A stretch of DNA of 64,000 nt from NCBI RefSeq assembly GCF_002799245.1, contig NZ_NEQV01000002.1, positions 620,001-684,000 on the forward strand, written 5' to 3'. Under the pieces are notes generated by a model. That model worked only from the letters and a program-made list of their open reading frames with translations. It was not told the origin of the DNA and searched no databases. Position numbers and translations under genes: made by a program. Shown here one piece after another: positions 1 to 9,253 of this stretch. Every line of letters begins with the position of its first letter. Position 1 is the first letter of the stretch. Source of the DNA: Stenotrophomonas maltophilia (GTDB lineage Bacteria > Pseudomonadota > Gammaproteobacteria > Xanthomonadales > Xanthomonadaceae).

Positions 1-509
1 TGCAGCGCGCGCAGCAGGCACAACGGGCGCTGCAGCAGCCCGCGGTCAGCACGGCGCAGCGCGAACGCCAGCTGCGCGACCACCTGCGCAAGATCGAGCG
101 TGCCGAGCGTGCAGGGCAGTGGATCAGCCCACCGGGGCACAGCGCGTTCGACGCGCTGCGTGAAGCACAGTCACTGGCCCCTCGCGACGCGCGGGTAAAG
201 GCCGCCGCCGCGCGCCTGCTGCCCGCCAGCCGCCGCTGCTTCGACGACAACCTGCGGCAGAACCGCGTACAGGCGGCAGGCGCCTGCCTGCAGGCCTGGC
301 AGACCTTGTCACCGACTGCGGCCGGGCTGCCCTCGGCGCGGCTGCGGCTGGCCCAGCGCTGGCTGGCGATCGGCAGCGAACGGCTCGGCAACGGCGACCT
401 GGCCTTTGCCGTGCATGCCGCCGAACAGGCACGGTTGCTGCAACCGGACCTGGCCGAACTGCCGGCGTTCGAAGACCGCCTGCGTCGCGCCGGTGGACGG
501 GCGGACTAG
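1..509 (+). CDS. C-terminal part of an unrecognised helical protein (5' end outside window)
   Basis: An open frame runs from base 3 to a TAG at 507-509 and has no start inside the window, so only about 168 C-terminal residues are visible. The product is rich in Gln, Arg, Ala and Leu. Its last 60 residues (LAQRWLAIGSERL, then FAVHAAEQARLLQPDLAEL) look like TPR-type helical hairpins. No catalytic motif or membrane segment is visible in this part. Two Cys lie near the middle. Its stop codon overlaps the stop of the convergent glycosyltransferase gene within one CTAG. The function cannot be judged from this fragment; a TPR-containing scaffold or the tail of a larger regulatory protein are both possible. 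Confidence 0.6.
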   Translation, partial: QRAQQAQRALQQPAVSTAQRERQLRDHLRKIERAERAGQWISPPGHSAFDALREAQSLAPRDARVKAAAARLLPASRRCFDDNLRQNRVQAAGACLQAWQTLSPTAAGLPSARLRLAQRWLAIGSERLGNGDLAFAVHAAEQARLLQPDLAELPAFEDRLRRAGGRAD

Positions 510-2605
510 GCGAAGAACACCCGCTGTACGGTCGCACGGGCGGCATCGAGCGAGAAATGTTCGGCGACGTTGGCCAGGCCAGCATCGGACAACTGCTGCC
601 ACAGCTGCGGATCCTGGTACAGGCGGATCACCGCATCGGCGAACCCGGCAGCGTCATCGGCCACCAGCACGTCCTGGCCGGGGTGCAGGTGCATGCCTTC
701 CACGGCGCAGGTGGTACCGACCACCGGTTGGCCATGGGCCATGCTCAGGTTGATCTTGCCTTTCACTCCGGCGCCGAACCGCAGCGGCGCGATGGCAATG
801 CGCGCGCCGTCCATGTAGGGCGTGATGTCTTCGACGAACCCGTGCATCTGCACGCCAGGCTGGCGCGCGGCCAGTGCCAGCAGCGATTCCGGTGCCGCAG
901 CGCCGATGCAGTGCAGGCGCACCTCCGGCAGCCGGGCGCGGATGCGGGCGAACACCTCGCCGATGAACCATTCCATGCCATCCAGGTTCGGCGGATGGCG
1001 GAAGCCACCGACAAACACCAGATCGTGCCGTTGCTCGAATACGGCGCCGGCGCCGGCAACCTCGTGCAGGTTGGAGATCAGCTCCACCCGCACCCGCGGC
1101 GCATCGGCCTGCAGCTGCTCCCGTTCGGCCGCACTGACCAGCACGGTGATGTCGCACTGCTCCATCACCGCCAGTTCGCTGCTGCGGGTGCGTTCGGCTG
1201 CGCGCAGCAGGGTCGTGTCGCCGGCAACTTCGGCACCGCGGCGTTCGCGCAGGTAGTGCAGGTCGACGGTGTCAAACACGGTGCGTGCCTGCGGCGCATA
1301 GCGCTTGAGCAGCGGCAGGCACTCATGGGCGACATGGTGGCGCACCAGCATCGCCACGTCGAAACGCGACCCCTGGCTGCGCAGCCAGCTGGCCACGCCG
1401 TCCAGGAAGGGGGCGTACCAGACTTCCACGCCCATCCGTTGCAGCGCTTCGGTTGCCGCACCGGCATGCTCGCGCCGGGTCGGTACGAACACCACATGGG
1501 CACCGCCCTGCAGCAGCAGGCGGATCAGGTTGACCTGGCGCAGCGACCCGGAATCGCGATCCGGCTGCGGTACTTCCTCGTCCAGGATCAGCACCTGGCG
1601 CCGGCCGCGCAGCAGCAGTGCCGGAGACGGTACTTCGCCAACCCGCGGATGGCGGGCGAGCTCGGTGGCCCAGCGAGCGGCGAAGATGGCCTGGTTGCGC
1701 ACCTGGTAGGCCTTCACGCCGCTGCCGGTGTCGGTGCCGTTGCTGGTGCCTTCGTCGTGGATCACCCGGCTGGCCGGCTGCACCAGTACGCGCAGGCCCT
1801 GTGCACGCACGCGGAAGGCCAGGTCGGTGTCCTCGTAGTACGCGGGCTTGTAGCGGGCATCGAAGCCGTCCAGCTGCTGCCAGAGGGCGCGTGACAGCAT
1901 CAGCGCCGCACCCGAGCAGTAGTCGACGTCGCGCAGGCTGGCAAAACGTGGGTCGTCAGCGGCCTCGAAGCGGCCATAGCTCCAGCCGCTGCCATCGGCG
2001 AAGATCACCCCGCCCGATTCCTGCAGGCGGCCATCCGGGTACAGCAGCTGGCTGCCGACCAGGCCGGCGCCGGGCACGCTGCCGAAGGTGTCCAGCAGGG
2101 CATCGAGCCAGCCCGGCTGCGGCACCGTATCGTTGTTGAGCAGCACGACGTAGCGGCCACGTGCACGCGATACACCATCATTGCAGGCTTCAATGAAGCC
2201 GCCGTTGTGCTCGCGCACTTCATAGCGCAACCCCGCCACCTGCGGCATCCACTGCACGGTGGCGTCGCTGCTGCCGTCATCCACCACCAGGATCTCGCAC
2301 GCGGCTGCGGGCGGGTGTGCCGCCAGGGCGCGCAGGCAGGCCAGGGTGTGGTCGGCGTGGTTGTAGACCGGGATGACGATGCTCACCTCCGGCGACTCGC
2401 TGAACGGCACCGTGAAGGGGGCGAAATCCTGGGCTGGCGGCAGGAACAGCGGCGTGCGCGGTGCGGGAACGGCGCGCTGGGCATGCACGCGGATGCGCTG
2501 CCAGGTGGCCCGCCACCCACGGGTGCGCAGGCTTGCCAGGCTCCGGCGGGCCAGGCCCGACAGGCGGTTGATCAGGTAACGGATCTCGGCCAGGGACATC
2601 GCCAT
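506..2605 (-). CDS. Two-domain glycosyltransferase (GT2 plus GT-B/GT4-like)
   Basis: The 699-residue protein joins two glycosyltransferase folds. Residues about 70-300 form a GT-A family 2 domain, with VSIVIPVYN at the nucleotide-sugar site and VVDDGSSD carrying the DxD-like acidic pair. Residues about 340-699 resemble a GT-B family 4/1 domain, with FVGGFRHPPNLDGMEWF and a donor-binding end (GAGVKGKINLSMAHGQPVV). There is no signal peptide, so it is expected on the cytoplasmic side. Such fusions usually assemble polysaccharide or glycoprotein glycans; the sugar specificity cannot be read from sequence. The start is an ATG with another in-frame Met two codons later. It is transcribed away from mrcB and converges on the upstream gene with a 3-nt stop overlap. 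Confidence 0.85.
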   Translation of the reverse strand: MAMSLAEIRYLINRLSGLARRSLASLRTRGWRATWQRIRVHAQRAVPAPRTPLFLPPAQDFAPFTVPFSESPEVSIVIPVYNHADHTLACLRALAAHPPAAACEILVVDDGSSDATVQWMPQVAGLRYEVREHNGGFIEACNDGVSRARGRYVVLLNNDTVPQPGWLDALLDTFGSVPGAGLVGSQLLYPDGRLQESGGVIFADGSGWSYGRFEAADDPRFASLRDVDYCSGAALMLSRALWQQLDGFDARYKPAYYEDTDLAFRVRAQGLRVLVQPASRVIHDEGTSNGTDTGSGVKAYQVRNQAIFAARWATELARHPRVGEVPSPALLLRGRRQVLILDEEVPQPDRDSGSLRQVNLIRLLLQGGAHVVFVPTRREHAGAATEALQRMGVEVWYAPFLDGVASWLRSQGSRFDVAMLVRHHVAHECLPLLKRYAPQARTVFDTVDLHYLRERRGAEVAGDTTLLRAAERTRSSELAVMEQCDITVLVSAAEREQLQADAPRVRVELISNLHEVAGAGAVFEQRHDLVFVGGFRHPPNLDGMEWFIGEVFARIRARLPEVRLHCIGAAAPESLLALAARQPGVQMHGFVEDITPYMDGARIAIAPLRFGAGVKGKINLSMAHGQPVVGTTCAVEGMHLHPGQDVLVADDAAGFADAVIRLYQDPQLWQQLSDAGLANVAEHFSLDAARATVQRVFFA

Positions 2606-2701
2606 CCGGTTGCAACTCCAGCTTAAGCAGGGGAACCCGGGAGAATCCGCCAGCCGCAGCGGCTGGGGTAGACTCGCCAGACCCTACATTCTCGCATTCC
2701 C

Positions 2702-5131
2702 GTGCCCCGACGCTACGATTCCGACGACATCGACGATTTCGACGACGACGACCAGCAGGACAGCGGTCCGCTGTGGCGGCGCCGGCTGATCACCTGGAGC
2801 ATGGCTGCGGTCGCGTTGGGATTGGGTTTCCTCATTCCCTATACGCTGTACCTGAACCAGCAGGTGACGCAGCGTTTCGGCGAGCTGCGCTGGCAGATCC
2901 CGACGCGCGTGTACGCCCGCCCGCTGGTGCTGACCCCCGGCAAGGCGATGGACGCGTCTACGCTGAAGACCGAACTGGCCGCCTCTGCCTACCGCGATGA
3001 CGGCCAGGGCAAGGAGCCGGCCACCTATGCGGTGAACGGCGGTCGCTTTGTCATCTCCAGCCGCGGCTACAGCGACGTCGATGGCCGGGTCGCCCCGCGC
3101 CGGGTCGAGCTGTCGCTGGCCGATGGCGGCGTGGCCTCGCTGCGCGACGCCGACAACCGCAAGGCGCTGAAGGCTGCGCGGCTGGATCCGGCGCGCATCG
3201 CGACCTTGTACGGCCAGAAGCAGGAAGAACGCCGCCTGATCCGCATGGACGAGGCGCCGGACCTGCTGGTGACCGGCCTGCAGGCAGTGGAGGACAAGGA
3301 CTTCAACCGCCATCACGGCATCGACCTGTCCGGCATCGCGCGCGCTGTGTGGGTGACGATCCGTTCCGGTGGCCAGAGCCGCCAGGGTGCTTCGACGCTG
3401 ACCCAGCAGCTGGCCCGCAGCGGCCTGCTCGGCATCGGCAAGGAACAGACGGTCACCCGCAAGTTCAATGAGGTGCTGTACGCGCTGATCATGGAAGCGC
3501 GCTACGACAAGCGCACCATTTTCGAGGCCTATCTCAACCAGGTGTACCTGGGCCAGCGCGGCAGCCAGGCGATCCATGGCATGTCGTCCGGCGCCGAGTT
3601 CTGGTTCGGGCGTGACCTGCAGTCGCTGGAGACCGAGCAGATCGCCTTGCTGATCGGCCTGGTCAAGGGGCCGTCCTTCTACGACCCGCGGCGCAACCCG
3701 GAACGCGCGCTGGATCGCCGCAACTTCGTGCTGGGCAAGCTGCACGAGGCCACGCTGATCGACGATGCCGAGTACCAGCGCGCGCTGAAGGCACCGCTGG
3801 GCGTGCCCAAGACGCCGGGCCTGGTGGCCGCCAACCGCTTCCCCGCCTACGTTGACCTGGTCCGCCGCCAGCTCGGCCATGACTATCCGGAATCGGCGCT
3901 GCAGGGCGCGGGCCTGAGCGTGATGACCGGCATGTCGCCGTCCGCGCAGGCCTATGCCGAAGGCGCGGTGACCCGCACCATCAAGTCCCTGGAAAGCCAG
4001 CGTCGCCCTGAACTGCAGGCCGGCATGGTGCTGACCGACGTGCACAACGGCGACGTGCTGGCGGTGATCGGCAGCCGTGAGGTGTCCGAGGTCGGCTTCA
4101 ATCGAGCGATCGAGGCGCAGCGCCCGGTGGGTTCGCTGCTCAAGCCGTTCGTGTACCTGCTGGCCCTGGCGCAGCCGGACCGCTACTCGCTGGCCAGCTG
4201 GGTCGATGATTCACCGGTGACGGTGCAGCTCGGCCGCGGCCGCAACTGGAGCCCCGGCAATGCGGACAACCGCAGCCACGGCACGGTGCGCCTGATCGAC
4301 GCGCTGGCGCATTCCTACAACCAGGCCACGGTGCGCGTGGGCATGCAGGTCGGCCCCGAGCGTGTGACCCAGTTGATCCACGTGCTGGCCGGCATCAAGG
4401 CCGAGGCCAACCCGGCGGTGATCCTCGGCTCGACCGACCAGAGCCCGTACGCGATGGCGCAGCTGTACCAGTTCCTGGCGTCCGGTGGCGAGATCCAGCC
4501 GCTGCACGCGGTGCGTGGCGTGCTCGATCCGCAGGGCAAGCTGCTCAAGCGATACGACAAGACCCCGGCGCCGGCACAGGAAGGCGATTCGATTGCCGCC
4601 AACCTGATCAGTGTCGGCCTGCAGCAGGTGGTCGCCAGCGGTACCGCGCAGCGGCTCAATGCCGATGGCCTTGGCCGCCTGCAGCCAGCCGGCAAGACCG
4701 GCACCACCAATGATGGCCGTGACAGCTGGTATGCCGGCTACACCGGCGATCATCTGGCGGTGATCTGGATCGGCAACGATCAGAACGAGCAGGCCGGCCT
4801 GTATGGCGCCACCGGCGCGATGCGGGTCTGGTCGGGCATCTTCCAGCGCCTGCCGAGTGCGCCGCTGCGGGTCAGCAACAAGGGCCTGGACTGGCAGTCG
4901 GTGGCTTCCACCGGTCTCAACAGCACCGATGAAGGCTGCCCCGGCGCGCGTCGTTTCCCGTTCGTGGTGGGCTATGCGCCGGCCTATGCGCCGTGTGCGC
5001 CGGCCGCGTCGCCGGAGGGGCAGGGCGAGGCCGAAGGCGAGGGCGGTGGCTGGCGCAGCTGGTTCGGCCTGGACCGCAAGCCGGAAGCACCTGCCGAACC
5101 TGCCGCCCCCCCTCCTTCCCCAAGCCGATGA
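2702..5131 (+). CDS. mrcB: Penicillin-binding protein 1B, bifunctional peptidoglycan synthase
   Basis: The 809-residue class A PBP polymerises lipid II into glycan strands and cross-links their peptides on the outer face of the inner membrane. An Asp-rich cytoplasmic tail (about residues 5-20) precedes one TM segment (about 30-50). A UB2H-like region follows. The GT51 domain has catalytic Glu197 in AVEDKDFNRHHG. The transpeptidase domain has SLLK with Ser478, SYN at 538-540 and KTGT with Lys665. The length fits PBP1B. The start is GTG at 2702, which leaves the Asp-rich tail typical of the family. The 3' end overlaps the next lipoprotein gene by ATGA, suggesting translational coupling to a partner lipoprotein. 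Confidence 0.96.
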   Translation: MPRRYDSDDIDDFDDDDQQDSGPLWRRRLITWSMAAVALGLGFLIPYTLYLNQQVTQRFGELRWQIPTRVYARPLVLTPGKAMDASTLKTELAASAYRDDGQGKEPATYAVNGGRFVISSRGYSDVDGRVAPRRVELSLADGGVASLRDADNRKALKAARLDPARIATLYGQKQEERRLIRMDEAPDLLVTGLQAVEDKDFNRHHGIDLSGIARAVWVTIRSGGQSRQGASTLTQQLARSGLLGIGKEQTVTRKFNEVLYALIMEARYDKRTIFEAYLNQVYLGQRGSQAIHGMSSGAEFWFGRDLQSLETEQIALLIGLVKGPSFYDPRRNPERALDRRNFVLGKLHEATLIDDAEYQRALKAPLGVPKTPGLVAANRFPAYVDLVRRQLGHDYPESALQGAGLSVMTGMSPSAQAYAEGAVTRTIKSLESQRRPELQAGMVLTDVHNGDVLAVIGSREVSEVGFNRAIEAQRPVGSLLKPFVYLLALAQPDRYSLASWVDDSPVTVQLGRGRNWSPGNADNRSHGTVRLIDALAHSYNQATVRVGMQVGPERVTQLIHVLAGIKAEANPAVILGSTDQSPYAMAQLYQFLASGGEIQPLHAVRGVLDPQGKLLKRYDKTPAPAQEGDSIAANLISVGLQQVVASGTAQRLNADGLGRLQPAGKTGTTNDGRDSWYAGYTGDHLAVIWIGNDQNEQAGLYGATGAMRVWSGIFQRLPSAPLRVSNKGLDWQSVASTGLNSTDEGCPGARRFPFVVGYAPAYAPCAPAASPEGQGEAEGEGGGWRSWFGLDRKPEAPAEPAAPPPSPSR

Positions 5132-5664
5132 TGCCGATGAACATGCGAACCCTGCTGCAGCCCCTGGCCCTGACCGGCCTCAGCCTGGTCCTGGCCGCCT
5201 GCGTGAGCAGCGCGCCGCCGGTGGTCAAGCCGGTCGACACCACCACGCCGGCGCAGCGGCTGGCTGCGGTGGATGCCGCAGCGGGTCCGGACGACAAGGA
5301 ACTGTCGGTGCAGCCGCTGCGTGATTCGCAGGTGGAGGATCTGCGGCTGACCGCACAGGCGCAGCGCCAGGCGAACGATCTGGCCGGTGCCGCCAGCAGC
5401 CTGGACCATGCGCTGGAAATCGTGGCTGGTGACCCGGCGGTGCTGCAGGAACGCGCCGAACTGGCCTTGCTGCAGGGGCAGTGGGCCCAGGCGGAGACGT
5501 TCGCGCGCAAGGCCGTGGATCTGGGCTCGAAGACCGGGCCGCTGTGCCGCCGCCACTGGGCGACGATCGAGCAGTCGCGCCTGGCGCGGGGCGAGAAGGA
5601 GAATGCGGTGTCGGCGCATGCGCAGCTGGAAGGCTGCACGGTGCCGGGGATCAAGCGGTACTGA
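5128..5664 (+). CDS. TPR-like lipoprotein coupled to PBP1B
   Basis: About 178 residues. The signal peptide ends in a lipobox (LVLAAC), so it is predicted to be lipidated at that Cys. The mature part is helical, with two TPR-like stretches (DLAGAASSLDHALEIVAGDP, then LLQGQWAQAETFARKAVDLG). Four in-frame ATGs cluster at 5128, 5131, 5137 and 5143. I chose 5128 because it overlaps the mrcB stop as ATGA, but 5143 gives a more typical signal peptide. In E. coli PBP1B is activated by the lipoprotein LpoB. This protein is not recognisably LpoB, but its lipidation and coupling make a PBP1B-helper role reasonable; that is inference from position. Confidence 0.8.
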   Translation: MMPMNMRTLLQPLALTGLSLVLAACVSSAPPVVKPVDTTTPAQRLAAVDAAAGPDDKELSVQPLRDSQVEDLRLTAQAQRQANDLAGAASSLDHALEIVAGDPAVLQERAELALLQGQWAQAETFARKAVDLGSKTGPLCRRHWATIEQSRLARGEKENAVSAHAQLEGCTVPGIKRY

Positions 5665-5665
5665 A

Positions 5666-5895
5666 TTTCCAGCCAACGGCGCAGCCCCTCGTGGCTGGCT
5701 GCTTGGCCGCTTAAGGCAAAAGCCGCGCTTGGCTGGGCGGGGTGGGTTCGCGGGGGACGCCGTGAACCCATCCTTGGGGGCTTGGCCGCGGCATCCATGC
5801 CGCGGACACCCCCGCGAACCCACCCCGCCCGGCCTCTGACAGTTTCCGTGTGCGTCCAGCCACGGAAGAGAAAAAGAAAATCAAAAGCGGGTCGC
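5666..5895 (+). repeat. Long nested palindrome element, copy A
   Basis: Starts two bases after the lipoprotein stop with the conserved head (TTTCCAGCCAACGGCGCAGC). Outer arms at 5731-5756 and 5809-5834 are complementary over 26 bp with one G-U pair. Between them lies an inner palindrome, CCGCGGCAT at 5786-5794 and ATGCCGCGG at 5797-5805. After the right arm comes the conserved tail (CTCTGACAGTTTCCGTG, then an A-rich run ending CAAAAGCGG). The 518-bp gap 5665-6182 otherwise holds only the two short palindromes listed next. Confidence 0.85.
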
Positions 5896-5915
5896 GCGCT
5901 GCGCGCACTCGCCGT

Positions 5916-5956
5916 GGGGTCGGATCCGTTTTCCGCAGGAAAACGGCTCCGACCCC
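5916..5956. repeat. GGGGTC...GACCCC hairpin, copy 1
   Basis: 41-bp palindrome with 19-bp arms, one mismatch and a 3-nt loop (GCA), starting GGGGTCGGAT and ending CTCCGACCCC. It has the same architecture as the copies at 36994-37034 and 53591-53731. Confidence 0.85.
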
Positions 5957-5990
5957 TTCTTGTTTCCGTTCTACCCACCGCTTCTGAATC

Positions 5991-6013
5991 CAGTCGAGCA
6001 AGCTCGACGCTAC
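5991..6013 (-). repeat. SMAG-type (GTAG-tagged) REP
   Basis: Read on the minus strand it begins GTAGCGTCGAGC and folds on GTCGAGC/GCTCGAC with a 2-nt loop. A GTAG tetranucleotide followed by a short palindrome is the hallmark of SMAG repeats of Stenotrophomonas. Confidence 0.75.
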
Positions 6014-6182
6014 GCCGCGCGTCCATCCGTCACCGGGAAACTGTCGAAGGCGTGTCCTGCCTGCCCTGCCGGCCCGCCCAGCACGTAGAAACCCAGAGCC
6101 GTGAACAACGCCGTTGCCGTTGCTGGTGCTCCGGCTTGAAACGGGTGCCGGGCAGCGCCCGGCCGGGTATCCTTTCCGTCTG

Positions 6183-8231
6183 ATGTCCGACCTTGTCCAT
6201 GCCAGCCGCGAAGCCCTCAGCGACGGCGGCGCGCTCGCCTCGCACCTGGATGCCTTTGTCCCGCGTCCGGCGCAGCTGCACCTGACCGAAGCCATCGCCG
6301 ATTCGCTGCAGCAGCGAGACCTGCTGCTGGCCGAGGCCGGTACCGGCACCGGCAAGACCTTTGCCTATCTGGTGCCGGTGTTGCTGTCCGGGTTGCGCAC
6401 CATCATCTCCACCGGTACCCGGGCGCTGCAGGACCAGCTCTACCACCGCGATCTGCCGCGCGTGCGCCAGGCGCTGGGCGTCGGCCTGCGCAGTGCGCTG
6501 CTGAAGGGGCGCGCGAACTACCTGTGCCGCTATCGCCTGCAGCAGGCGCGGGGCGAGCCGCGGTTTTCCAGCCCCGAACAGGCCGCGCAGTTCCAGCGCA
6601 TCCTGGCCTGGTCCGGCCGCTCGGAGTTCGGTGACATCGCTGAGCTGGACGGCCTGGCTGATGATTCGCCGTTGCTGCCGATGGTCACCTCCACCGTCGA
6701 CAACTGCCTGGGTACCGACTGCCCGTTCTGGGATGACTGCTTCGTGGTGCGTGCGCGGCAACGCGCACAGGCCGCCGATGTGGTGGTGGTCAACCATCAC
6801 CTGCTGCTGGCCGATCTGGCGCTGAAGCAGGATGGTTTCGGTGAGTTGCTGCCGGGGGCGCAGGCCTTTGTCATCGACGAGGCACACCAGCTGCCCGAGT
6901 TGGCTGCGCAGTTCTTCGGCGAAGGCTTCGGCATGCGCCCCTGGCAGGAACTGGGCCGCGACTGCCTGGCCGAAGCGCGCGGTGTAGGCGGCGCGCAGTC
7001 GGTTCTGCAGGAGCCGGTCGACCAGTTGCAACAGGCATTGCTTGCGTTGCGTTCGGCGATGGAAGGGCTGCCCCCGCGAGGTACGCAGTGGCGTGCGCTG
7101 GCCATGCCGCAGGTCCGCGACGGTTTCGATACGGTGCTGGCCGGCCTGGTGGCGTTGGAGCAGGCATTGCAGCCGCTGCGCGAAGCGGCGGCGGGCCTGG
7201 ATGCCTGCCATGCACGGGCGCGCGAGGCGGTGTCGCGGCTGCAGCGCTGGCTGGGTGATGATGAGCCCACCCTCGATTTCGATACCGATCCGGCGGACAA
7301 CGCCCGTGCCGCCGATGTGCTCTGGTACGAGCTCACGCCGCGTGGTTTCCGCTGCCAGCGCACGCCGATGGATGTGTCCGGCCCGCTGCGCGAGCATCGC
7401 GAGCGCAGTCGCGCGGCCTGGATCTTCACCTCGGCCACGCTGACCGTCGGCGGCGGCTTCGACCACATCGCCACCCGCCTGGGCCTGGACGATCCGCACA
7501 CGCTGGTGCAGCCGAGTCCGTTCAACTGGCCCGAGCAGGCATTGTGCTACCTGCCCGAAGGCCTGCCCGATCCGGCGGCGCGTGGATTCGGCACCGCGCT
7601 GATCCAGACCCTGCGGCCGGTGTTGCAGGCTTCGCAGGGCAGGGCATTCCTGTTGTTCGCCTCGCACCGTGCATTGCGTGAGGCCGCCGAGGCACTGCGC
7701 GACGGGCCGTGGCCGTTGTTCGTGCAGGGCGAGGCGCCGCGCGCGACGCTGCTGCAGCGTTTCCGTGAATCGGGCAATGGCGTGCTGCTGGGCTCGGCCA
7801 GTTTCCGCGAGGGCGTGGACGTGGTCGGCGAAGCGCTGAGCGTGGTGATGATCGACAAGCTGCCGTTCGCGGCGCCGGACGATCCGGTGTACGAGGCACG
7901 GCTGGAGGCGATCCGCAGCCAGGGCGGCAATCCGTTCCGCGACGAACAGTTGCCGCAGGCGGTGATCGCACTGAAGCAGGGCGTTGGCCGCCTGATCCGC
8001 AGCGAAAGCGACCGGGGCGTGCTGGTACTGTGCGACCCGCGCCTGCTCAACCGGGGCTATGGGCGGGTCTTCCTGGAGTCGCTGCCGCCGTTCCGGCGCA
8101 CCCGCAGCCTGGCCGATGTGCAGGCCTTCTTTACGCCACAATGGGGGCCCGTGGCCGATGATGCGGCCGACCCGGCTGCTGTTGCGCCGGGCCCGGAGCC
8201 TGCTCCCGGTGCCACGCTCCCCCTGTTCTGA
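6183..8231 (+). CDS. yoaA: DinG/YoaA-family ATP-dependent DNA helicase with iron-sulphur cluster
   Basis: 682 residues from the ATG at 6183; an upstream in-frame ATG at 6114 would add 23 residues that do not look conserved. This is an XPD-like superfamily 2 helicase that unwinds DNA 5' to 3' in repair. Walker A AGTGTGKT lies at residues 52-59 and DEAH at 232-235. Four Cys (115, 175, 180, 186) are spaced as the 4Fe-4S ligands between them. The C-terminal half has the SATL motif and the arginine-rich motif GVGRLIRSESDRGVL. Length and motifs fit YoaA better than DinG, which is longer. tsaB follows after 9 bp, so the two are probably co-transcribed. Confidence 0.9.
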   Translation: MSDLVHASREALSDGGALASHLDAFVPRPAQLHLTEAIADSLQQRDLLLAEAGTGTGKTFAYLVPVLLSGLRTIISTGTRALQDQLYHRDLPRVRQALGVGLRSALLKGRANYLCRYRLQQARGEPRFSSPEQAAQFQRILAWSGRSEFGDIAELDGLADDSPLLPMVTSTVDNCLGTDCPFWDDCFVVRARQRAQAADVVVVNHHLLLADLALKQDGFGELLPGAQAFVIDEAHQLPELAAQFFGEGFGMRPWQELGRDCLAEARGVGGAQSVLQEPVDQLQQALLALRSAMEGLPPRGTQWRALAMPQVRDGFDTVLAGLVALEQALQPLREAAAGLDACHARAREAVSRLQRWLGDDEPTLDFDTDPADNARAADVLWYELTPRGFRCQRTPMDVSGPLREHRERSRAAWIFTSATLTVGGGFDHIATRLGLDDPHTLVQPSPFNWPEQALCYLPEGLPDPAARGFGTALIQTLRPVLQASQGRAFLLFASHRALREAAEALRDGPWPLFVQGEAPRATLLQRFRESGNGVLLGSASFREGVDVVGEALSVVMIDKLPFAAPDDPVYEARLEAIRSQGGNPFRDEQLPQAVIALKQGVGRLIRSESDRGVLVLCDPRLLNRGYGRVFLESLPPFRRTRSLADVQAFFTPQWGPVADDAADPAAVAPGPEPAPGATLPLF

Positions 8232-8240
8232 CCTGATCCG

Positions 8241-8954
8241 ATGAAACTGCTCGCCTTTGAAACCGCCACCGAAGCCTGCTCCGTTGCCCTGCATGTCGAT
8301 GGGCAGGTGCTGGAACGATTCGAGATTGCGCCGCGCCGGCACGCCGAACTGAGCCTGCCGTGGGCTGAGGCGCTGCTGGCCGACGCCGGCATCAGCCGTC
8401 GTCAGCTCGATGGCATCGCGCTCAGTCGCGGCCCGGGTGCGTTCACCGGCGTGCGCCTGGCCATTGCCATCGCCCAGGGCATCGCACTGGCGCTGGACCG
8501 CCCGCTGCTGCCGGTCTCGACGCTGCAGGTGCTGGCGCTGCGGGCACCGGCCGAGGAAACGCAGATCCTGTCGGCGATCGATGCGCGGATGGGCGAGCTG
8601 TATGTCGCACGCTTCGAACGTGTGGACGGCCTGCCCGTCGCGCGCGATGCCGAGCGCGTGTGCGCGCCCTCCGCGGTGGTGGTGCCGGAAGGACTGCCGG
8701 CCTACGGCGTCGGCACCGGTTTCGCCGCAGCCGAAGGTGCGCTGGTGGCGCAGCTCGGTGCAGGCCTGCGCGGCTTTGACGCGACGGCATTGCCACGCGC
8801 GTCGGACGTATTGGCACTGGCGGTACCAGCATTCGCGCGCGGTGAGGCCATCGCGCCGGAGAAGGTCGAGCCGGCCTACCTGCGCGACAACGTGGCATTG
8901 ACCCTGGTCGAGCAGCAGGCGGCGCGCGAGGCGAAGGCGAAGGCCAACGGCTGA
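8241..8954 (+). CDS. tsaB: tRNA threonylcarbamoyladenosine biosynthesis protein TsaB
   Basis: 237 residues, a typical length. It is the inactive Kae1-like partner that scaffolds TsaD and TsaE when the t6A37 modification is put on ANN-decoding tRNAs. The ASKHA fold shows at the N terminus (LLAFETATEACSVAL), followed by the RGPGAFTGVRLAIAIAQG segment and SAIDARMGELY. The C terminus ends AKANG just before TGA. These last codons and the stop align with the conserved head (GCCAACGGC) of the palindrome element that follows, so the element boundary reaches into the coding end. It sits 9 bp behind the helicase gene. Confidence 0.93.
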   Translation: MKLLAFETATEACSVALHVDGQVLERFEIAPRRHAELSLPWAEALLADAGISRRQLDGIALSRGPGAFTGVRLAIAIAQGIALALDRPLLPVSTLQVLALRAPAEETQILSAIDARMGELYVARFERVDGLPVARDAERVCAPSAVVVPEGLPAYGVGTGFAAAEGALVAQLGAGLRGFDATALPRASDVLALAVPAFARGEAIAPEKVEPAYLRDNVALTLVEQQAAREAKAKANG

Positions 8955-9174
8955 GCCCCTCGTGGCGGGGTTGGTTGATCGCGTAAATCAAAAGCCGTGG
9001 TTTGGCCGGGCGGGTGGGCTGCGCAGGGGACGCTGCAAGTACGTCCCTGTAAGCTCGGTCGCCGCATCCATGCGGCTCACGCCCCTGCGCAGCCCACCCG
9101 CCCGGCCTCTGACAGTTTCCGTGTGCGTCCGCCACGGAAAATCAAAAAAGAAAATCAAAATCAAAAGCGGATCG
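8944..9174 (+). repeat. Long nested palindrome element, copy B
   Basis: The head (GCCAACGGCTGAGCCCCTCG) overlaps the last codons and stop of tsaB. Outer arms 9004-9029 and 9082-9107 are perfectly complementary over 26 bp. The loop holds the conserved core (GACGCTGCAAGTACGTCC) and an inner CCGCAT/ATGCGG palindrome. The tail has TTTCCGTG...CACGGAAA and an A-rich run ending CAAAAGCGG. No gene is seen in 8955-9457. Confidence 0.88.
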
Positions 9175-9205
9175 CTTCGCTCGCATCCGCGCGTGGCGTG
9201 GATGT

Positions 9206-9229
9206 GTGTCGACCAAGGTCGACACCTAC
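9206..9229 (-). repeat. SMAG-type (GTAG-tagged) REP
   Basis: On the minus strand GTAG is followed by the 9-bp inverted repeat GTGTCGACC/GGTCGACAC around AA. Confidence 0.78.
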
Positions 9230-9253
9230 CAACAGCCGATGATGCGCCGCGAT

